Source: JANLTX01 sp049840835 (lineage in GTDB: Bacteria > Armatimonadota > Armatimonadia > Armatimonadales > Armatimonadaceae). Taken from it: a DNA stretch of 64,000 nucleotides. This document shows positions 8,577 to 16,382 of the stretch, in pieces. How positions within the stretch are numbered: the first letter of the stretch is position 1; each line of letters begins with the position of its first letter. The notes below the pieces were generated by a model. It was not told where the DNA came from, ran no database searches, and saw only the letters and a program-made list of their open reading frames with translations. The stretch lies in assembly GCA_049840835.1 (NCBI GenBank), contig JASGJG010000024.1, positions 1 to 64,000 on the forward strand, given 5' to 3'. The position numbers and the translations under genes are program-made.

Positions 8577-8703
8577 CCCAGACATGAAAGTCTGGGTCTT
8601 AGGGCTTTGCCACAAAGCCGCTCCGCGACATAACAACCTCAAATTAGGTCCGCAGGACATTGTGGGGCGTAGCCCCTGAGCCACAGGCGTTTATGCCTGT
8701 GGG
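8577..8703. repeat. REPIN-like palindromic element, family A copy 1
   Basis: The outer hairpins are CCCAGAC-ATGAAA-GTCTGGG on the left and CCACAGGC-GTTTAT-GCCTGTGG on the right. Inside are AGGGCTTTGCCAC..CGCTCCGCGACATAACAA and, inverted, GTCCGCAGGACATTGTGG. The two arms are imperfect inverted copies of each other. A second copy with the same order and orientation lies at 32670-32805. The element sits directly upstream of the promoter of the ABC-F gene. Confidence 0.75.
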
Positions 8704-8724
8704 AGATATGTACGTTTGCCACGA

Positions 8725-8730
8725 TACAAT
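8725..8730 (+). promoter_or_regulatory. -10 box of a probable leaderless promoter for the ABC-F gene
   Basis: TACAAT ends 8 bases before the ATG at 8739, which would place transcription initiation at or within a base or two of the start codon. There is no ribosome binding site. No convincing -35 box is visible. The same arrangement occurs at other genes (see findings). Confidence 0.5.
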
Positions 8731-8738
8731 TTTCCGGC

Positions 8739-10691
8739 ATGTCGCTGATAACGATTAGCAATGTAGGCAAAGACTACGGTCCCCATACGGTTCTCGAATC
8801 CATTACTGCTGCTGTGGCACGGGGTGAGAAGATCGGGATTGTGGGCAAGAATGGTGGCGGTAAGTCCACGCTGCTCAAGTGTATCCTGGGGCTAGAGACG
8901 CCAGATAGAGGCTCAGTGCGGGTGGCACGTGGGGTTCATATCGGCTATCTGGCACAGTCCAGCCAGGCTGACCCGACTCGCACAGTCCGTGAGGAAGCGC
9001 TGACCGCTCTAGGGGCAGTGTCAGAAGCCGAAGAGAGCCTGAGAGATGCTGAGGCGGCTCTGGCAAGTGCGCCAGACGATGCAGATCTATTAGATGCCTA
9101 TGGGGCAGCACGGGATCGCTTTGACTTCCTGGGCGGCGATACCGCCAGTGACTCCCTGTTGGCCTCGCTGAGCGCCATGGGTTTCTCAGATGCCGATATG
9201 GAGAAGCCTGTGGGTGTGCTCTCCGGCGGCGAGCAGACCCGGCTTGCTATGGCAAAGCTGCTGGCGACTGCACCTGATGTATTAGCTCTAGATGAACCGA
9301 CAAACCACCTGGACATTCGCGCAGTAGAGTGGCTGGAAGGGTTTCTGACCCGCTTTCCGGGCGCTGTGCTCCTGGTCTCCCATGACCGCCGGTTCTTGGA
9401 GAATGTAGTCAAGACCGTGTGGGATGTAGAGGACCATAGCCTAACCCACTACACGGGCGGATTCAATGCATATCGGGAGAAGCGAGCTGCGCAGCGAGCC
9501 AGGCAATTAGAGGACTACCAGCGCCAGCAGGCGGAGATTGCCCGCACCGAGGAGTATATTCGCCGCAATATCGCCGGTCAGAACACCCGAAACGCCCAGG
9601 GACGCCGAAAACAGCTCGCCCGTGTGGAGCGGATTGAGCGACCTGCAGAAGAGATGCAGGGTATCAAAACTAAGATAGCTTCCTCGGGGCGGAGCGGATT
9701 GGATGTCGTAGTAGCGGAGCGCGCTAGCAAAGCCTACGGCGACAAGAAAATCTTAGACAATGTTAGCTTCACTCTGCATAGGAACGAGCGAATCGGCATT
9801 GTGGGGCCAAATGGAGTCGGGAAATCGACGTTTCTGGAGTGCCTGATAGGCGAAGAGTCGCTGGACTCGGGCTTCCTTCGTCGTGGCCATGGCGTTACCG
9901 TAGCTGTCCACACTCAGGATATCGACGATTTCGATAACGAGAAGCTGGTCTTAGATGAGTTCTACGAGCGGGCTGGTTTGACCATCGCTGAAGCTAGAAA
10001 CCATCTGGCCCGGTTCCTGTTCACGGGCGATGATGTGTTCAAACCCGTGGGCGCTCTCTCCGGTGGCGAGCGGGCCAAGCTGCGTATGGCACTCATGGTG
10101 CTCTCCCCTGCCAACTTGCTTATCTTAGATGAGCCCACGAACCACTTAGATATTGCGTCCTGCGATGCGCTCACGGAATCTCTGGAGCACTACGAGGGCA
10201 CTCTATTGATTGTGAGCCACGACCGCGCTCTGTTAGATGCCGTAACCAACAAGACCATGGCCATGGAAGGCAACGGCAAAGTCGCCCTCCACAATGGTAA
10301 CTACGCAAAGTATCGCAAGGCACAGGAAACTGCGAACCTCTCCCCCGCCCCCTCTCCTAAAGGAAAAGGGCTTTTGGGGTCTTCCTCTGGCTCCCCCATT
10401 ACTGGGGGCGGGGGGGGCAAATCGGGCGCAGAGGCGGGTAGTACTGCGGCAAATGCCCACCAGCTTTCTAAAGAGCGAGCAAAGGCACAGAAGCGTGTGG
10501 CGGATCTGGAAGCGGAGATTGCGGCGCTAGAAGAAAAACTCGCCGCGCTAGAAACGCAGCTTTCCGCACCCGAGTCCGCCGACCATGCCATAAAGCTTTC
10601 CGAGGAGTATGGCGCCGTTCAGGCAGCGCTCACACAGAAAGTAGAAGCCTGGGGCGACGCCTTTGCCGCCGCAGACGCATTGGGGGGATAA
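8739..10691 (+). CDS. ABC-F family ATPase (Uup/EttA-like)
   Basis: 650 residues, two ABC domains in one chain with no membrane segment; the family acts on ribosomes in translation control or antibiotic protection. Domain 1 has Walker A GKNGGGKST, signature LSGGEQTR, Walker B VLALDEPTNHLDI. A charged linker (about 245-310, EKRAAQRARQLEDYQRQQAEI...) corresponds to the P-site tRNA interaction motif. Domain 2 has GPNGVGKST, LSGGERAK and LLILDEPTNHLDI. A C-terminal coiled coil (about 575-650, RVADLEAEIAALEEKLAALE) is like that of Uup. Between domain 2 and the coiled coil sits a Pro/Gly/Ser-rich insert (about 533-560) encoded by C- and G-rich DNA that looks like an inserted repeat. It is followed by repeat B1. 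Confidence 0.92.
   Translation: MSLITISNVGKDYGPHTVLESITAAVARGEKIGIVGKNGGGKSTLLKCILGLETPDRGSVRVARGVHIGYLAQSSQADPTRTVREEALTALGAVSEAEESLRDAEAALASAPDDADLLDAYGAARDRFDFLGGDTASDSLLASLSAMGFSDADMEKPVGVLSGGEQTRLAMAKLLATAPDVLALDEPTNHLDIRAVEWLEGFLTRFPGAVLLVSHDRRFLENVVKTVWDVEDHSLTHYTGGFNAYREKRAAQRARQLEDYQRQQAEIARTEEYIRRNIAGQNTRNAQGRRKQLARVERIERPAEEMQGIKTKIASSGRSGLDVVVAERASKAYGDKKILDNVSFTLHRNERIGIVGPNGVGKSTFLECLIGEESLDSGFLRRGHGVTVAVHTQDIDDFDNEKLVLDEFYERAGLTIAEARNHLARFLFTGDDVFKPVGALSGGERAKLRMALMVLSPANLLILDEPTNHLDIASCDALTESLEHYEGTLLIVSHDRALLDAVTNKTMAMEGNGKVALHNGNYAKYRKAQETANLSPAPSPKGKGLLGSSSGSPITGGGGGKSGAEAGSTAANAHQLSKERAKAQKRVADLEAEIAALEEKLAALETQLSAPESADHAIKLSEEYGAVQAALTQKVEAWGDAFAAADALGG
10336..10420. repeat. 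in-frame C/G-rich repeat insertion inside the ABC-F gene
   Basis: The stretch begins ACCTCTCCCCC, continues CCCCCTCTCCTAAAGG, and ends in a CCCCCATTACTGGGGG hairpin and a G8 run. Its opening resembles the left arm of the element at 49846-49985 (ACCTCTCCCCCTAACCCCC, then CCTAAAGAGGG). It is translated in frame as a low-complexity linker (LSPAPSPKGKG...GSPITGGGGG) and keeps both flanking domains intact. Confidence 0.5.
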
Positions 10692-10698
10692 CAAAGTA

Positions 10699-10837
10699 CG
10701 AGGGGTTAAAACCCCTCTCTACGGGTCCAGCTTCGCTGGCGTCCTCGCGGACGGGGAGCCAGCTATTGAGGCATTTCCTCTTCGTCCGGCAGGACGCCGA
10801 CGCAGTCGGATTTAAAGCGAGGGATTTCAATCCCTCG
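10699..10837. repeat. REPIN-like palindromic element, family B copy 1
   Basis: 139 bp bounded by the palindromes CGAGGGGTTAAAACCCCTC and CGAGGGATTTCAATCCCTCG, with inner hairpins GTCCTCGCGGAC (10741-10752) and GTCCGGCAGGAC (10784-10795) and a CCAGCTTCGCTGG hairpin. It aligns along its full length with the reverse complement of 54069-54204. It fills the gap between the ABC-F gene and the convergent response regulator. Confidence 0.78.
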
Positions 10838-10853
10838 TAACTAAATCTCACGT

Positions 10854-11303
10854 TCAATCCGTCATTACGGCGACTTCGGGCTCCTCAGACTCTTCTTCCT
10901 CATCCTGCGGGTCACCATAGACCGACTTCATCAGGGCATCCAGGGCGAAGATGATATCGTCAGAGTTATCGCTCTTTGCCAGCATACGGAAGCGAGAGTC
11001 CGCCATCTCCATCTCACGGCCCCGCTCACCTTCGTAGTAGGACGTCAGAATCGCAATGGGTACAGCCGGGCGTGCCTGGCGAATTTTCTTATAGAGAAGC
11101 ATGCCCACTTCTATCTCGGATGCTTCGGGGAAGATATTCCCTCCCAGCATCATGCGATCGATGATAATCAGAAGATACTCTTCTCTGGTGGCATGCTCCA
11201 GAGCCTGCTCCACGCTCAACACATGGTTCACTGGCATCAGGCCCGCACGAATCTCCGCCCACAGATAGCGCATCATCGGATCGTCATCAACAGCAAGGAT
11301 CAT
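10854..11303 (-). CDS. single-domain response regulator
   Basis: 149 residues, one receiver domain without an output domain. The acidic pocket is D6-D8 in LAVDDDP, the phosphoryl acceptor D49 in LLIIIDRMM, the switch residue T87 in AILTSYY and the conserved K110 in RMLAKSDN. An acidic tail (DPQDEEEESEEPEVAVMTD) follows. Its ATG overlaps the TAA stop of the TIM-barrel kinase gene by one base (TAATG), so the two are translationally coupled and the kinase is the obvious phosphodonor. Without a DNA-binding domain it should act by protein-protein contact or as a phosphorelay intermediate. Confidence 0.9.
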   Translation of the reverse strand: MILAVDDDPMMRYLWAEIRAGLMPVNHVLSVEQALEHATREEYLLIIIDRMMLGGNIFPEASEIEVGMLLYKKIRQARPAVPIAILTSYYEGERGREMEMADSRFRMLAKSDNSDDIIFALDALMKSVYGDPQDEEEESEEPEVAVMTD

Positions 11304-13786
11304 TACCGAACTCCCTTCACTTCAACCACGCGAACTTTCCCCTTGACCGAGCGTGGCAATCGATCACCCAGACTGACAGGCAGGAAGATAGAAACCTCAG
11401 TAGGCTCGTAGTTGCTAGTTACGCGCACATAACCGCCGTGCGCCTCTACAATCCGCTGTACTACGTTCAGGCCAACCCCTAGGCCGAAGACTACTTTATT
11501 GATAGAATCCGGACCACGCTGCCCTTCCTCAAAGATTCCCTTTTCAAAGCCAGGAATGATTCCCGGCCCGTTGTCCTGCACAGAGATGACATAGTACCCC
11601 TGTGTCTGCCGAGTGGCAATCCGAATTCGGAACTGCGCCGGGTCTTTGAAGGCATATTTTATGGAGTTGGAAATCAGGTTGAACATCACCTGCTGAAACA
11701 GCGAGCTATCGATATACAACCTGGGGATATGCTCGAAATCATCATAGGAGATATTGGCGGGGTCGAAGCCATGCTCTTGCACCACCTGCCGAGTCAGCCC
11801 AACCAGAGGCGCCACCACATCGGCCATGAACCAGCAGCTTCGCACCCGTAGCTCTAGCTCGGACTCCGAAAGGCCATACAGGTTGGCGCTCTTGACCACA
11901 CGGGTCATGAGGTCCAACAGCATGTTCATGTCTTTCACATAGTCGAACCGCAGCCGGTTGGCGGGCATCTGCTCTACATCTCTAGAGAACGAGCGAATGG
12001 CGTGGCGCATGGTGTTTACGGGGCTGGAAAGCTCATGGATAATCTTGCCCACAGCCTCACGCCGATTCTTGTAAGCAATTAAGAGCTCCAGATGTGGCCC
12101 GGCGGCGCGGCAGATAGCATCGACAATCGCGGCATCGTCTACGGAGAGAAGCAGGTTCTTGCGCTTATTGCGACACCGAATAATGCCCGTCACGATAGAC
12201 TTCCAGGCAATCTCATCGCGGTCTTCTATCGTCGATAGCGGTACAAAGAGAATGTTGTCTACCTCGTGCGCGGCAGCGCTGGTCTCTCTGGATTTCGCAA
12301 CATCCTCTGTATCCTCACCCTGAGGGCGTATGCGCAGAATGGGCTGCCCGCTGCGCCAGGCTTGCACCGTGGAGAACTGCACTTCATCGTGGCGATAGAA
12401 CTTCTGGTTATCGACGATATCATCACGCCACCGGATGCCCGTGGTGGCCTTGACTTCCAGCTTCACTCTCAGGCGGTCGGTCAGAAATATCGTCACGCCC
12501 TCGCACTGAATCGCGGCTTTGATACTGTTCAGAAGCTCCTGTAAAAATCCATCCAGGCTCTTAGCGGTATCGGCGGCAAAGTTAATCTTGCTCACGGCTC
12601 GGGAGCAGGCATCATCTAAGCTGATATCCGCAGCGCGTGCCAGAGCTTCCGCGATGGCGCCAATGGTGCCATCCGGAGAATCTTTCTTTACGCTTCGCGC
12701 AATGATAATAAAGCGAGTGTGGTGCCGGTTGAAGCGATTCAGCACCGGGAAGCAGATATCCCCGCCAGTGCGAACTATAGACGAGCTGTCCACGACCTCG
12801 CGTATTAGTGGGTCATCGGTGTCAAGTGCATCATCATCGTCTTGAATCAGGCGACAGTGGTACTCCGTAGAAGGATCATGGGACCAGACCTCTACCTTAG
12901 TAGCCTCAAAGTACTTACTTAGAATCTGAGCAAAGGCTTCATAACACCCGGCCAGCCCCAGCATTCCCGCCCGCATAATCTCGCCGAACAGTTCATCCGG
13001 GCAGGGATAGTGCTTTCGGAGCGGCGATGGCGTAACTGTGGCATCCTTGGGCAGGATTCCCACTGCCTGAGCGGCATGGCGGATACTCTGGTCAATACGG
13101 CCCTCGGCATAGTCCTGCTCTACCACCACCCAGCCCGGATAGTCCATCCGCTTGAGGATATCCAGCGCCTTCTGGTAGCGAATCTCCCCCTCGCCCAGCC
13201 CCACAAATCCCCGTGCATACCGGTGATACGAGCTCCCTGACGACGGGTCCCAGTCTTTTAGATGCACAGCCACCATGCGGTCCTTCCAGGCTGTGAGCGC
13301 TCTCTCTACATCGTCGCCTACTATCGCCAGGTGGGCAATATCCGGCATCCAGGCCAGCCCATTATGTTTCTCTAAGAGCGCTTCTACTTTAGAGAGGCGA
13401 TCACAGTTCTTATAGACATGCGGGTGTATGGCTAGTTTAAAAGCTTCCTCGGTACAGTTTGCATAGGCAGGCTTCCAGTTGTCTATATAGACATAGGGAA
13501 TCTCTCTGCCTTCCCAAGAACCAACACTCTCAATCGCCTTTACCCGGCTACTGACTCGCCCACCAGCCAGCCCTGTCACCACCAGGTTGTACCGAGCGGC
13601 GATATCCAGCAGCTCTTCTAAATCCGCTACAGGCCGGTTCTCGCTGGTGTGGATATTCTCAAACGACTGGGCAAACTCCACCCCGGTGAAGCCCGCATCG
13701 CTGATCTGCTGAAGAACCGTTTCTAAGTAACCGTCTTCCGGCCCGATTCGCAGCCCGTAGATAATTGTCTGAAAGGCGTATCGCAT
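11303..13786 (-). CDS. fusion of a sugar-isomerase-like TIM barrel, GAF domains and a histidine kinase
   Basis: 827 residues, no signal peptide or membrane segment, so probably cytosolic. Residues 1-245 are a xylose-isomerase-like (AP endonuclease 2) TIM barrel closest in look to inosose dehydratase IolE: E37 in GVEFA, D149 and H152 in WMPDIAHL, H175 and D178 in VHLKDWD, GLGEGEIRY, and E223 in GWVVVEQDY, so the metal-binding set appears kept. Residues about 265-385 and 410-570 look like GAF domains. H584 lies in the H-box KIIHELSSPV, N707 in FNLISNSIKY, the G1 box is DNGPGI (D738) and G2 is GLGVGL. The barrel is presumably the sensor for a sugar or cyclitol, or an enzyme linked to signalling. 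The partner response regulator overlaps its stop codon. A TGTAAAAT -10-like box lies 13 bases upstream of the start. Confidence 0.9.
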   Translation of the reverse strand: MRYAFQTIIYGLRIGPEDGYLETVLQQISDAGFTGVEFAQSFENIHTSENRPVADLEELLDIAARYNLVVTGLAGGRVSSRVKAIESVGSWEGREIPYVYIDNWKPAYANCTEEAFKLAIHPHVYKNCDRLSKVEALLEKHNGLAWMPDIAHLAIVGDDVERALTAWKDRMVAVHLKDWDPSSGSSYHRYARGFVGLGEGEIRYQKALDILKRMDYPGWVVVEQDYAEGRIDQSIRHAAQAVGILPKDATVTPSPLRKHYPCPDELFGEIMRAGMLGLAGCYEAFAQILSKYFEATKVEVWSHDPSTEYHCRLIQDDDDALDTDDPLIREVVDSSSIVRTGGDICFPVLNRFNRHHTRFIIIARSVKKDSPDGTIGAIAEALARAADISLDDACSRAVSKINFAADTAKSLDGFLQELLNSIKAAIQCEGVTIFLTDRLRVKLEVKATTGIRWRDDIVDNQKFYRHDEVQFSTVQAWRSGQPILRIRPQGEDTEDVAKSRETSAAAHEVDNILFVPLSTIEDRDEIAWKSIVTGIIRCRNKRKNLLLSVDDAAIVDAICRAAGPHLELLIAYKNRREAVGKIIHELSSPVNTMRHAIRSFSRDVEQMPANRLRFDYVKDMNMLLDLMTRVVKSANLYGLSESELELRVRSCWFMADVVAPLVGLTRQVVQEHGFDPANISYDDFEHIPRLYIDSSLFQQVMFNLISNSIKYAFKDPAQFRIRIATRQTQGYYVISVQDNGPGIIPGFEKGIFEEGQRGPDSINKVVFGLGVGLNVVQRIVEAHGGYVRVTSNYEPTEVSIFLPVSLGDRLPRSVKGKVRVVEVKGVR

Positions 13787-13823
13787 CTAGATGAGGTGCA
13801 TTTTACACCGGTTACGTCAGGAC

Positions 13824-15152
13824 CTACCGACTGCCGAAAAGCCGCCTTGTAGCCGGGATCTGAGCGCTGGCTATCAGACTCCCTCCAGAGTAGCTGATAC
13901 CATAATTGTTCCCTCCTGTGAACCGTAGATAGGCATTTTTAGAATCTGCCAGATAACCATCCGGGAAGGTATCCACAATCAGGGCTCTCCCCAGACTCAT
14001 TTGCACTATGCTATTCAGCGCTATACGCGCCAGAAGGTACTTTTCCAGGTCTGTCGCCCTGCTTAGCCGTATCTCCATTCTGCCAGCGAGCACCTTTTTC
14101 AGCACTCCAGCAAGCAGCTCTCCCTCAGTAGAGAATCGCCCTGTCGTGGCCATTAGTTCGAATCTTGGAGGAATGTAGAGGGCATTGAGTTTATTGACCC
14201 CGGCGGCAATATAGCGTCGATACTCTTCGGGGAGCAAATCAAGCACATCATCCGTCTCGCTATACTTTTTCGGCTCCAGAGCAATAGTGTTATCTTTACC
14301 CACACTACACTGCCACTGGTTGAGTTTCGCCAGGCCTTTATAGAATTGAACCGGATTCACTACTGCCGCTCCGGCAACAAAATGGCCATGAATCCTATCG
14401 GGAGCCTTGAGCTGTTCCGTTGTGGCATAGCTCCCTGCTCGGGCAGCAGACTGCTTTGCCAGCCGCTGATAGAGCGCTTCCACAGCGGCGCTATTCTCCG
14501 ATGGTTTGAGAGACAGCGAAAGCGGTCGGTTGTCTCCGGCACCTTGAATCTGCGCGCTGGCAGGCCCAGTAATGCGGAACTCCGCGGCATCTAAGTTTTG
14601 CAGGAGTGTGCTCAGCCTGCTCCAGTAATTCTTCGCAGACCCGATCTCCCCTGCGTACATAATAGCCATCACGCGATCTTGTAGGGCTGGCTGCAAGAGA
14701 CCGAGTCTCAAGCCCGAAGAGCTTTCCAGTCTCGCACACTCTTTGGGACTTACGGATGCTTTCACATCACGTATCAATTCTTCTAAATACTTCGGCGTAG
14801 TGACTGCAGGATCAAAACTGTACTTCTGTGTTAACCTACTGGAGACCGCTCTAGCAAACTCTTTCATCTCCCCGAGAGAAATATCGGGAAACTGATTCTC
14901 TTTCGTAAAATCTCGGATGATATAGACATTGCCCTCTTCGAAGCCCCAGGAGCATTTCCAGAGTTTGCTCAGCGCATCCAGCAGATCACTGGCACGATAA
15001 GCTCCGGCACGGGGAAATACTTCATCTACCAGTCCATCCACAAACACATTGCAGTTTAGCGCTTCGGAAAGCCCCTTCAGAATGCCGGAAATACTCAGGT
15101 CTGTATTTTTTAAGACCACTACCGAGCCCATATCAAAGTAACGCAGAAACAT
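13824..15152 (-). CDS. hypothetical protein with an STN-like N-terminal region
   Basis: 442 residues from the ATG at 15152, preceded by a strong GGGAGGTG ribosome binding site 5 bases away. Residues about 10-85 (VVVLKNTDLSISGILKGLSE...VFVDG...ASDLLDALSKLWKCSWGFEEGNVYIIRDF) have the beta-alpha-beta pattern of STN/secretin N-terminal domains. A second, similar segment occurs at about 255-300 (VVNPVQFYKGLAKLNQWQCSVGKDNTIAL). There is no obvious signal peptide, which is odd for a secretin-like module, so the start or the assignment may be wrong. It lies 37 bases upstream of the TIM-barrel kinase on the same strand and is divergent from the BMP lipoprotein. Confidence 0.6.
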   Translation of the reverse strand: MFLRYFDMGSVVVLKNTDLSISGILKGLSEALNCNVFVDGLVDEVFPRAGAYRASDLLDALSKLWKCSWGFEEGNVYIIRDFTKENQFPDISLGEMKEFARAVSSRLTQKYSFDPAVTTPKYLEELIRDVKASVSPKECARLESSSGLRLGLLQPALQDRVMAIMYAGEIGSAKNYWSRLSTLLQNLDAAEFRITGPASAQIQGAGDNRPLSLSLKPSENSAAVEALYQRLAKQSAARAGSYATTEQLKAPDRIHGHFVAGAAVVNPVQFYKGLAKLNQWQCSVGKDNTIALEPKKYSETDDVLDLLPEEYRRYIAAGVNKLNALYIPPRFELMATTGRFSTEGELLAGVLKKVLAGRMEIRLSRATDLEKYLLARIALNSIVQMSLGRALIVDTFPDGYLADSKNAYLRFTGGNNYGISYSGGSLIASAQIPATRRLFGSR

Positions 15153-15272
15153 GCTACACCTCCCAAGATATTTTTACCTGAGTTGGAGTCTTTATTCCTC
15201 CTCTAACTTCACTCGCTTCTTGTCGAAATTTCGCGCTAGAAATCCAGAAGTCATGCGGTATCCTGTGGGAGT

Positions 15273-16382
15273 ATGAAGCGTTACGAGTTTCTGGCCCTGG
15301 GAGCGCTGGCAGCACTGCCGCTGCTGATGGGCTGCCCCAACAACACGAAAAATCCCGAGACCCCTGCAGGAACCGGCACAGCCAATGGAACGACGATTGT
15401 GCCAGGGCAGAATCCGGGAAAGAAGCGCCCGCTTAAGGCCGGATTGGTCACCGATGTTGGGGGAATCGATGACCGCTCGTTCAATGCCTCTGCCTGGGCC
15501 GGACTCCAGAAGGCGGAAAAGGACCTGGGGGCTCAGGTGAAGTACGTGGAGTCGCGCCAGAGCGCGGACTATGTGCCCAATCTCACCCGCTTTGCCAAAG
15601 ACAACTACGATGTGGTCTTCGCTGTTGGCACCATGATGAAAGATGCGGTGCGTGAGGTTGCGGAAAAGAGCCCCACAGTCCGCTTTGTGCTGATAGATGG
15701 GGATGACCTTGGCTTGCCCAATGTAGTTAGCTACCGATTCCGCGAGGAGGAAGGCAGCTTCTTAGTGGGCGCACTGGCCGCCAAGATGAGCAAGACTGGG
15801 GTGCTGGGCTTCGTGGGCGGAATGCAGATGCCGTTGATAGAGAAGTTCCAGTTCGGATTTCAGGCAGGTGCGGAAACCGCGAACCCCAATGTGAGCGTGC
15901 TGGTGGGCTATGCGGGTAAGTTCAACGATCCTGCCAAGGGTCAGGAAATCGCTATCTCCCAGATGAACGGGCGGGCGGATATCGTCTATCATGCTGCCGG
16001 TGGCACGGGTATAGGAGTGATTAAAGCCGTGGCCGCCAAAGGCAAGGGTTACTATGCCATTGGCGTAGACCAGGACCAGGACGATGTGGCGCCGGGCCGT
16101 GTGTTGACCTCCATGGTGAAGCGTGTGGATAGAGCCGTTCTGGATGCTGCCAACAAAGTTAACAACGATGAATTCGAGCGTGGCGAGGTGGTCTGGGGCC
16201 TGAAAGAAGATGGTATCGGCCTCTCGGAGATGAAGCATACCAAGAACGAGATTCCCGCCGGTACGCTCAAAGAGATAGAGGACCTGAAGCAGAAGATTAT
16301 CGACAAAAAGATAATCATTCCCGTGACCCTGCGGGACTACGAGGACTTCTCCAAGCGCAAGCCGGATGCCGACGCCCAATGA
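15273..16382 (+). CDS. BMP family substrate-binding lipoprotein (PnrA/TmpC-like)
   Basis: 369 residues. The lipoprotein signal MKRYEFLALGALAALPLLMGC has lipobox LLMGC. The mature part is a periplasmic binding protein of the BMP family, which binds purine nucleosides for an ABC importer: LKAGLVTDVGGIDDRSFNAS is the family signature, followed by DNYDVVFAVGTMMKDA, GSFLVGALAAKMSKTGVLGFVGG and YHAAGGTGIGVIKA. No ABC permease or ATPase gene is adjacent, so its transporter would be elsewhere. Its TGA overlaps the ATG of hemL (ATGA), so the two are coupled even though their functions are not obviously linked. Confidence 0.88.
   Translation: MKRYEFLALGALAALPLLMGCPNNTKNPETPAGTGTANGTTIVPGQNPGKKRPLKAGLVTDVGGIDDRSFNASAWAGLQKAEKDLGAQVKYVESRQSADYVPNLTRFAKDNYDVVFAVGTMMKDAVREVAEKSPTVRFVLIDGDDLGLPNVVSYRFREEEGSFLVGALAAKMSKTGVLGFVGGMQMPLIEKFQFGFQAGAETANPNVSVLVGYAGKFNDPAKGQEIAISQMNGRADIVYHAAGGTGIGVIKAVAAKGKGYYAIGVDQDQDDVAPGRVLTSMVKRVDRAVLDAANKVNNDEFERGEVVWGLKEDGIGLSEMKHTKNEIPAGTLKEIEDLKQKIIDKKIIIPVTLRDYEDFSKRKPDADAQ

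Noticed and set aside
10413..10418. Frameshift at the G8 run in the ABC-F gene
   Set aside because: Both sides are in the same frame and the C-terminal coiled coil is intact, so the run length as given is consistent with the gene.
10818..10837. CGAGGGATTTCAATCCCTCG resembles the ATTTCAATCC end of CRISPR repeats
   Set aside because: It occurs only at element ends, never as a regular array with spacers, and no cas gene is present.
15762..16379. 205-codon open frame antisense to the BMP lipoprotein
   Set aside because: A shadow frame of a well-supported gene, with no ribosome binding site or family resemblance.
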